This document shows, one piece after another, positions 1 to 8,552 of a stretch of 15,115 nt of DNA. The notes under the pieces are model-generated. The model saw nothing but the letters and a program-made list of their open reading frames with translations. It was not told where the DNA came from and made no database searches. Source of the DNA: Cyclospora cayetanensis (lineage: Eukaryota; Apicomplexa; Conoidasida; Eucoccidiorida; Eimeriidae). The stretch lies in assembly GCF_002999335.1 (NCBI RefSeq), contig NW_020312305.1:1-15115 (forward strand), read 5' to 3'. Both the position numbers and the translations under genes were made by a program. Within the stretch, counting starts at the first letter, position 1; the number at the start of each line of letters is the position of its first letter.

Positions 1-331
1 ACTACACAACCCAATTCCCAATACTAGTAGGAGATGGGTTGTTGGGGTCTGCAAGGGTTAGTTGGGAACACCGGTGTCTCTGGTTTTCCTTCTAGCTCGC
101 CTTGTACTGTAGGCTAGGGCTTGTTGACACAATGTCGGTATGTATTGGTCAATGTCTCGACTTGCCTTTTTCGTCTCAGCCAAGCGTACAGGCGGTGCCC
201 TCACTTGCTTCTGAGGTCTGAAGTAGTCGAGCTTCTGTGGGAGTCCCACCGACCGACTCCTTGAACAACCGAGTGACTGGCCAGCCTTTTTCTACCTCGC
301 AAGACACTTGGGGCAAATCCCAGGTTGACCG

Positions 332-847
332 CTACTGGAGGAGCTTTTCAGCGTCCGACGACTGTAGTAATCCTTGCGAGCAGACACCTTCCTCTACATA
401 TATAGAGAGCCAGCAGCAAAGCGCTTTTCCCCAAAAAACCAGCCTCAGATAGCAATCGTTTCCTTTCATCTGGGGTGTAAACAAAGCAAGACAAATGTCG
501 GATCTGCCAATGAACTCCTCAAGCAGCTCTCCATCCTTATGGCTGTCATACGATTCTACTCGGCATAAAGCCAGCAGCGCACCCATAAGCATTTTGTCGG
601 CTGACGAATCACGCCTTTTCATTAGCTGTGGAGTTACTGAGTTTACGCCAGCGTGCATGCCGGCTTGTGCCGCCCCAACAGGCGTTGTAGCACCGTCACC
701 TTTCATGGCCCGAGCTTTTGTAAAATCGCATGTTGTTTCTAGAGCAAATCGAATTATCGAATTAACAAATGACATCAAGACCAGTTGTAAGAAAGCTTGG
801 TAGACCACTGCATCCAAATCCAGAGAATGAGGGGAGACATGGACCAT
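332..847 (-). CDS. unrecognised 171-residue ORF
   Basis: This is an ATG-initiated frame of 171 codons with no low-complexity runs. Its composition is balanced: hydrophobic segments near residues 10-35 and 135-155, acidic and basic residues in between, and several Cys. I recognise no domain, signal peptide or convincing membrane protein pattern. It is the longest open frame in a region otherwise full of stops, which mildly favours coding. A 102-codon ATG frame on the opposite strand (495-803) overlaps it, and both cannot easily be real. It could be a single-exon hypothetical gene, an exon of a larger minus-strand gene, a decayed mobile-element fragment, or chance. There is no functional inference. 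Confidence 0.28.
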   Translation of the reverse strand: MVHVSPHSLDLDAVVYQAFLQLVLMSFVNSIIRFALETTCDFTKARAMKGDGATTPVGAAQAGMHAGVNSVTPQLMKRRDSSADKMLMGALLALCRVESYDSHKDGELLEEFIGRSDICLALFTPQMKGNDCYLRLVFWGKALCCWLSIYVEEGVCSQGLLQSSDAEKLLQ

Positions 848-1014
848 GCTGTGCTACCAACTGTAAGGCTTTATCTAAGATCTGTTAAGGGAGGGACTTG
901 TATCGACGCTCAGCATCTACTAAACATAAAGCTGTTATGTAGTGTGTTGTAATGAGGTAGCTTCTTCCCCTGACCGCGGCAGTCAGTGTCCAACAATTAA
1001 GGAACAGGACAGCT

Positions 1015-1036
1015 AGGGTGTACGGAACTACACCCT
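1015..1036. repeat. 8-bp perfect stem-loop
   Basis: The arms AGGGTGTA (1015-1022) and TACACCCT (1029-1036) are perfect reverse complements around a 6-base loop (CGGAAC). No gene is adjacent, so it may be only a chance palindrome. Confidence 0.3.
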
Positions 1037-1385
1037 GTATTCACTTCGAGCCTTCACAGCTGGTTACGCATAGCGCCTAGCGTAGACGCATACAAATTGC
1101 GTCAGCCAATCTTACTCTGCAGTAAATAACATGGATGAGGAAACAAACTCCTAATTAAGTTTTACGGTTCTTTTGTGTATGCTACAAGTGAAGTAGACAG
1201 TGCTTGCATGTAGCTTTAGCCGTAGGACTTGGACCTTGGCTGTCCTTCCTACTCACAGGCCACAACCCTGTGGGGTGACGGCGAGAACGCAATCTTGTAA
1301 AGAAACGTTTTAGAGTGTATCTTGAAATTTTATGCTGGTTTAGGATATAGGGTTGCTACAGAGTGATCCCGGGAAGAGTGTTGCA

Positions 1386-1703
1386 GCATCCAAAGCTTTG
1401 GAGTAAGGCCCACACCCTAGCTGTTTGTAATATAGTTGCGCTAGATGTTCTTCGCAAAAGAGGGAACATCATAGTACAGACTGGTTGAATCTACCAGAGT
1501 GCACCATAGTCAAGCAAGATGCCCCTAGGGGAGCTTGGTCATGAAGGTTCTTCAGCATGTCTACCAACACCAGTTCCACCGCTACGCACTAGAAGAACGA
1601 TAGTATTACTACACGACGCCTACTACGTGTATGCTTAGCAAGGATCAGATACGAATTAAAGCCGAAGGGTCTTGTAATAAGGGTAGCCAAAAGCTTTGGA
1701 TGC
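1386..1703. repeat. pair of ~16-bp inverted repeats 318 bp end to end
   Basis: GCATCCAAAGCTTTGG at 1386-1401 is matched in inverted orientation by CCAAAAGCTTTGGATGC at 1687-1703. The match is perfect apart from one extra base. The whole spans 318 bp, a size compatible with a small non-autonomous inverted-repeat element (MITE-like). I see no convincing target-site duplication and no open frame inside. The centre of each arm is itself palindromic (AAAGCTTT), which makes chance pairing easier. Confidence 0.3.
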
Positions 1704-1897
1704 ATGAAAAAGAGTTGGCTATGGCCTCCTCAGACCGATTAGGGGGTCCATGCTGCAGGGCGCAAAGGCGGCTGAGACTGCTTAAACTTTAGGCCTTGAG
1801 GTTTAAGCCTTACTTTTTTACAACAACCGCTAAAAATATGCCCCTGTTCTTTAATATTTTGGCTGTCTGCGACTTTTGAGTAACCGCTGTGCTGCAG

Positions 1898-2135
1898 CTG
1901 CCGAAGAAAAGCAGCAGCTGCAACGGCAACAGCAAAAGAGCCCCGTGCTGCACTAGCAACGGCAGCAGCTTCAGCAACAAGGGCAGTCGGTGCTACAGTT
2001 AAAACGTCTCCTTATTATTTAGATGAGCACCCGGAAAAAGAAATTGTGGTGGCCTACAATTACGCCCAAGAGCAGCAGCAGCATCCCGGTTGTCGTTACA
2101 GCGGCGGCAGCAGAGGGCAAGGCGAGCACCACGAG
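1898..2135 (+). CDS. probable upstream exon of the LRR-PIN gene
   Basis: A frame is open from 1884 to a TGA at 2166. It begins after a candidate acceptor (CTGTGCTGCAG, ending 1897) preceded by T-rich DNA and reaches a candidate donor CACGAG|GTCTCT at 2136. The peptide starts Ala-rich (GCA-frame repeats), then becomes a normal-complexity segment including SPYYLDEHPEKEIVVAYNY, then an RGG-like Gly/Ser/Arg stretch. It joins at phase 0 to the acceptor CCACTGCAG at 2392. It contains no in-frame ATG, so another exon must precede it if this is right. Competing frames here are a plus frame starting at ATG 2023 and a minus frame at 2019-2351. The charged and aromatic content makes this frame the most protein-like of the three. 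Confidence 0.45.
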
Positions 2136-2542
2136 GTCTCTGTTGTTGCTGTTAGCATTTGCAGCTGATCCATTACTAGCTCCCTCTCCGCTGCTGCTGT
2201 CTGCAACCTTGTTGTTTTCCAGTAGCAGGAGCAGTTGCAGCGCTGCTTGGAGCTCGGCGGTTCGGCTCGCAGGGGCAGCAGCCGTGTTGCATGCGTTATT
2301 GGCTCTAAGTATTCTGGTTCTGGCACGCTGGAGCTTGCCTCTTTCTCTGGTCTACGGCGACAGTTTTGCCGCTGCTGCTGCTACCACTGCAGCACAGCGG
2401 CGGCATTCCGATCCCAGCCGCAGTAGCTGATGCAACGAAAGCATGTGCTGTGCCCCTCCCCCCCTACGCCAGTCAGTCAGTGTCGAACATGCGGCCTAGG
2501 AGCGACAACGCCCCTCGCGGAGGGACCCTCCCCCCGCCTAGC

Positions 2543-2574
<32 letters not shown>

Positions 2575-4417
2575 TAACAGCAACAGCAACAACAACACCA
2601 GTGTTTCCTTGCTTTTCCCTCACAGCAGCAGTTTCTCCCCGTATTTGCGCATGGAACGGTGCAGCACAGGGGGGAGAAGCAGCTGCACACGAGGAGAAAC
2701 GCAACAGCCGCAGCAGCAAATGGTAAATATTCATGTAGCCTTGCAGCGCAGGGGTCTTCGAGACTCTGATGTCGATGAATTTGTTCAATGGTTGACCCTT
2801 TGCATGCAGCAGCACAATCGGCCTGCTAGCAGCACGAGTGGCGGCAACAGCAACAACAGCAGCAACAACAGCAGCAACAACAGCAGTGGCAGCCGGCTGC
2901 CTGCTATTGTTGTCTTTTCCCTGGATCTGGCGGATAACAGTCTGAGCGGCTCGGGTGTTTCGACGCTGTTGTCTTTCCTAACGACGCACTGTCACTACAT
3001 GCGCGTAAGCAAGTTGAAGCTGTATAAGAATGCAATCGGCAATGCGGGAGCCGCAGCTGTGGCTGGCTACATCAGCAAGACTGCGGCAGCTGGCTGTCTC
3101 CTCCTCGAAGAGCTGCATCTTTCACACTGCGACATCTCAAACAGCGGTGCAGTACTTGTGCTCGACGCCGTAGCTTCTGCTCAGGAGCAGGAGGGAGGTC
3201 AGCACGTGTATCCGCGAATGGATGCAAGACGAAAAGCCTATGTTCCTCTGTGGCTAAGGATGGAGTACAACACCATTACAGACCCGTTGAGTACGTTTCT
3301 TCTTCCGCCACTGCGTCTGCAGCGCCATTTGCAAAAACGTTTGCTACTAAATCCTTCCTGCTGTCGCTTGTGCAGCTAAAGGGTGGCGCAGACATATGTA
3401 TGGAGCAGCTGCGCTTGAGGGGCATGTGCTGTTGGTGTGTTGGGTGTAGAACGTTGCACTTGCTTCTGCCACAATCCCTTGTTGTTGGTCGCATGTGCTG
3501 TTGGTGTGTTGGGTGTAGAACGTTGCACTTGCTTCTGCCACAATCCCTTGTTGTTGGTTGCATGTGCTGTTGGTGTGTTGTGTGTGTTTGTATGCGTTTG
3601 TATGTGTGTTGGGGGATGCGTTTGCCTCCAGATCTAGCCCGGCAGTGGAGCTCTACTGCGAAGCAAAAAAGAGGTGCAGCGGCTGCTATTTGTTTTGCTG
3701 ATAAGATGCAGCAGCAGCAACATTGCACACCTGCGCGTTGCTGGAGAACGGCTGCGCATGCAGCCACCCCCGTGGTAAGCCCCCCTGTTGCTGCCTCGAA
3801 GCAGAGTGGCTGCCGTTCTGTGTCTTGCACTTGTTAAGCGCCTTTTCTCGCGGGCTGAAAGCAGGGGAGAGGTCGTCCTCTCGCGCAAAAAAGCAGAGAC
3901 AGACTGCCTCTGATGGATGGTCGGCGGTTTACGTTGCGTTTGCAGCTTCACATGTATATGTTCGCTCACCAAGCTCTCACAGATAATCGACGTGGGGCCT
4001 CTATGCGTGCTTCAGCGGCTGGCAGCACATCCTCCGGAGCAGTACGTGGCTTGCTTCAAAGTCTAGTTAGAGTTTCTGTGAGATGCGTGTCTCGTCCTGT
4101 GTCTGAGCTGCTTCTGGTGCGAGCGAGCGAGCGAGGAAGCCAGAGGGAGAGAGGGATACGAGTGTGCAAGCGAGCGAAACCTCTGTCTTTTTCTGCCGTT
4201 TGTTGCAGCAGACGACCTCAGCTTCCCTGCCCTCCAAAGGCGGCGGGACTGCTGAAGATAATACTAATACGACTACCACCACCACCACCGCCGCTGGTGG
4301 TGGTGGTGGTGGTGGTGGTGGTGGTGGTGGTAGTGGTGGTGGCGAAGGCAGAGCCGCAACCGCAGCACCAGCAGCAGGAGGAGCAGCAGGAGGAGCAGCG
4401 GCGGTGAGCTTTAAATC

Positions 4418-4453
<36 letters not shown>

Positions 4454-7400
4454 CTCCTCGCGTCGCTCTTCAGATGATCATAACGCAAAGCAGCAGCGAG
4501 GCAGCAGAGCGGCCAGCAGCAGCAGCAGCAGTAATAACAGCAACAGCAGTCGACAGCAGCAACAGCAGCAACAGCAGCAGCAGCAGCAGCAGCCAGCAGC
4601 GCAGGCTAACGCAACTGCTCGCAGAAGAGGATCAGCAGCCGTTTCTTCCGCTGAATCCGCTACAGTTACGTGTACTGCGGCAGCAGCTGCTGCTGCTTCT
4701 GGAGCGCGCATGCCAGCTCGAATGGTAGCAGCAGCAACCCCTGCTGCAGCAGCGGCTTCTGGAGCTGCTGCACCGACTTCAGGAGAAAAGCGCGTGGGAA
4801 GTGGTCGTATTTCTTATGCAGCAGCGGCGAGTGCACCTGCCGCTGCTGCCGCAAAAGCTGCAGCAGCAGCAACACCCCCCGCAGGGAAGCATGCAGCAGC
4901 AGCAGCACAAGCAGCAGCTCCGCAGACACTCAGTGAAAAGTCTGCTGCCACGAGTGCAGCACCAGCAGCAGCGCCTGTCGGAGCCAGTGAAACTGTTGGC
5001 AGCTCAGCAGCAGCCGCAGCTGCTGCTTCTTCCCGCCGCGTCTCTTGTAGCGATGCAAGGAGGTCTCCTGGAGGAGGAGGCGGTTCTTCTTCGGCAGTGT
5101 CTGTGTCGCTGGAGACTCCTGAGCTCTGTGTTTCCTCAGGAGCAGTGGCGACGGCAGCAGCCGCAGCTGCTGTCGTCGAGGATGCAGTTAATGCAGCTGC
5201 AACGGCTTTGTCAGGCCCAACAAGGACAGAAGCAACGTGTGCCGATTTGTTCAAGAGTTTGCCTCTCTACATCTTGCTGGATGCTTCAGCTGTCATCCAG
5301 ATGAAGCATGGAAAGTGCGCTGGTCACCCCCAGGTCAGATGATGGAGGCTTGATTCCTGTCATGAGCTTGCTCTCTCTTTCGCTTTTTCTGCTTTGTATC
5401 GATCTTGCGTGCTTGAGGTTTTCCGCTGCTGATCCCGTGATGGCCTTTAGCCTCGTCGAGGAGGGGCAGGAGAGGAGAGGCAGGGGAGAACTGTCTGTTT
5501 TGCCTTTTCCTCGGTTTCTGTCTCTGGCGGCACACTCCCTTCAAACCTTTTCCCCCGCACAGAGCGAGTAAATTGCACTTCAATCGTCGCTTTCTTTTCC
5601 TCCTCCTTTTTCAATGGACTTAGCGTGTCAGTCTTCATCGGTCGGGAACCCTCCAGCTTCTTCCGCTTTACTTCCCGTAGCGGCAGGCAGGCAGAGCATT
5701 CTTCCAGCTGGTTGGCATGTATGCATATATGCATATATACATACATATATATATATATATGCCAACCAGCGTGTTTAGATGTGTGGTGTTGGCCTCCATG
5801 AATGGTAGTCATGCGCGACGTTTTTGCTGTTTTTCGCGTGTCGAACTGTGTCTGCGGTGTCTGTACGCTTGTGTTGGGACCCCCGCCTGCGTTGTGTTGG
5901 GTTGTACTTTTCTGCTGCTGTTTTTTTGCGTGCGAGCCTTATTTGTGCTATTTCTTTTTGCACATGTAGGGGCGCATCAACTGCTGCTGCGGCTGCATCT
6001 CCTTCTGCTGATATTATTGTGGATGCTGACTCTGGTGTGTTTGCAGCAGAGCGAAAGCACTTGCCCAGCAAGCCTCGCAGGTTTGCGACGTCTCTGCAGC
6101 GCAGGCCTGTTGGCTTGCAGGGGGCTCGTTCCTCCGCGTGCAGCAGTGGGAGGAGCACTTTCAAAGCACACGCTGTCAGATAGCGATATCTCGATTTTCC
6201 TGATTATCGACCATGTGGAACGGGAGGTAGCTCGCCTGCAGCAGCAGCAGCAGCAGCAGCAAGACGCGCTGCAAGACCTACAGGAGCTGGCGAGCGACTT
6301 CCAAATCATCGAGTATGTTGAGGCGGCTAAGAAGCAGTCCAAGCTTCCTCAGCAGAAGCACCAGCAAAAGCAGCAGCAGCAGCAATACTCGCTGCTGACA
6401 CCCCAGGATGTATCTTTAGGCAAGGCCCTCCAGCTGAGCGTCGACACTCTGAAGACGCTAGACTTTGCCCTCCTTTGGAAGAGCCACTTGGAGGAGGTTT
6501 GCTTGGGCAGGATCCATGGCAATAGCAGCAATTGCACGAGCAGCAAGGAGGGAGACGCCAAGTCTGGGGAGGGGCTTGTCTTTATGCTCACGGCAGATCC
6601 TGCAGTAAAAGTTTTTCTGCAGCGCTGTGCAGCCCAGCGTCCATCTCACGGATTTGCATCCGCAGGAGGAGGAGGTGGAGCAGCAGCAGCAGCGCCTGCC
6701 ATAGCTGCCGTGAGGAAGCCTGAGGTTCCCTGTCTCTTGCTGGAGGAATTCTGTTGCTGTCTGGGAGTAAGCTTCTCCGATGTGATGCAGCAGCAGCAGC
6801 AGCAACGTCCACCAGTCACGGCTGGAGAGCTGCGCGGGCTTATGCTCTCTGCGCTGCATCATCAGCAGGAGCAGCAGCAGCAGCAATTGGCAAGCGAGGC
6901 AGAAGGGGCCTCTCAGCCTGCGGCAGAGGGCATGATTTCTGCAGCCGCAACAACAGCGACGTCCGTAACGGCGGTAGAACAAAAAAGGATCACCAACGGA
7001 AATGCATACATCCCTTTCTTCTCGCCCCTTCTGGGAACGGGCTTTAACGATGCCGCATACGTTCGATCCAGCAACAACAGCAGCAGCAGCAGCTGCTGCA
7101 GTGGCAACAGCAACAGCAACAGCAACAACAACAGCAGCAGCAGCAGCTGCAGTGGCACCAGCAACAGCAACAGCAGCAGCAGCAGCAGCACTTGCTGCAA
7201 CGCCGCGAGCCTCGCCAGTAGGAATGTTGTTACGGTCGAGGAAATTGAGCAGCTGCAGCTGCGGCAGCACCAACAGCAGCAACAACAGCAACAGCAACTG
7301 CAACAACAGCAACTGCAACAACAGCAAATGCAACAACAGCAGCAGCCTTTGCGTGTACCTCCTGGACTCAGCAGCCCCCCCCCCATTTCTAACGAAAGTG

Positions 7401-8516
7401 CCGCATCGGCTCTTATTTCTGCTGCAGGCTTGCCGGCTGCAGCTGCAACAGCAGCAGACTTTCTCTTTGACTCGTATTTGGGAGAAGGTTGTGCGTCCAG
7501 TGGCTTGCACGATGGAGGAGACGAAGACGCTGCAGTTGCTGTTGCTGCTTCCGATCGAGGTCGGCTCACTTTCAACAGCAGTGCAGCAGCGGCAGCAGCA
7601 GCAGCAGCAGCAGCAGACGCATTCGCCACCTCCGCGGCAGCAGCAGACGGGGAAGTTCCTGCAGAGGGGGCAACTCCCCTGGCTGGGCGCATTGCGGAGA
7701 ATGCTGCTCCAGTAGGGCCTCCTTTGGAGCAGCAGCATCAGCAGCAGCAGCATCAGCAGCAGCATCAGCAGCAGCAGCAGCATCGCCCGTCGTCGGCGAC
7801 AGGAGAGGCGCAGCTCAAGCAGCAACATCTACATAATATGCGCCAGATTGGTGATACAGGGGCCTCCGATGCGCATCCTAATTCGGACTGGGAAATCAAG
7901 TAAGATGTTGAGGGTGTCTTTTTAGGCGCTTGTGCGTGTCTCTTGAGGTTTTTCTCGCAGGAATTTGACTGCTAGCCGTCCAGCCAGCCCTCTTTGTCGC
8001 ATTCGTGTTCGCTACTGCTGTGTCTTGCAGGGACGAACTCATCACGGCAATCGCGATCGTGCAGGAGCTGGCCACGCGCATTCGGCTTTCGGAACCTGCA
8101 GCTGCAGTAAACGGAAGCAGCTGCATCGGCGACGGCGTCGTTGCGGAGGATCTTTTGCGCAGAGCTCAGCAGTGCGTTTACCGATGGAGGCGTCTGCTGC
8201 TGAAACAGGAGCAGCAGCAACGGCAAGAAGAGCAGTTCTTGCACGCCCTCCAGCAGAGAGAGGTTGTGCACCCGTCCGCATGCGTCGGCAGCAGCGGGCT
8301 TCTCCCCCCCCTGCACGAACAGCAGCAGCAGCATCATCACCACCAGTGCTGGCCTTTGCATCTCGAGCGCGAGCATCAGCTGCACGGCGTCTGGCAGCCT
8401 CCGCCGTCTCAGCAGCAGCAGCAGCTTTCACAGCAGCTGCAGCAGCCGCAGCATCGCACGGAACCGATATGGGCAAGGCAGGCAGACGCGTGGAGACCTC
8501 CCCACCAGCTCCCGCT

Positions 8517-8552
<36 letters not shown>

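Larger units (their letters stand above)
1..1880. other. repeat-poor left flank, no recognised gene
   Basis: This stretch lacks the CAG-type tracts that dominate from about 1,890 onward. The base texture is mixed, with frequent stops in all frames apart from the frame at 332-847 and a shorter overlapping plus frame at 495-803. I found no tRNA-like cloverleaf, no telomere-like heptamer array and no recognisable protein family. It includes small inverted repeats listed separately. The T-rich DNA just before 1,898 (for example around 1810-1880) looks like the end of an intron, so a 5-prime exon of the downstream LRR-PIN gene could lie somewhere here. I could not identify it. Confidence 0.5.

Noticed and set aside
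30..66. Telomere-like GGGTTAG at the left edge
   Set aside because: It is a single degenerate occurrence with no array.
2023..2430. Plus-strand ATG frame of 135 codons, Leu/Ala/Ser-rich and hydrophobic
   Set aside because: The hydrophobicity comes from reading CTG/TTG triplets in what looks like an intron. A neighbouring frame gives a more protein-like exon with matching splice phases.
3646..3775. Alternative frame containing KEVQRLLFVLL in the Cys-containing exon
   Set aside because: It looks protein-like, but an in-frame TAG lies just after the best acceptor, and its phase does not fit the GTACGT donor of the LRR exon or the following exon.
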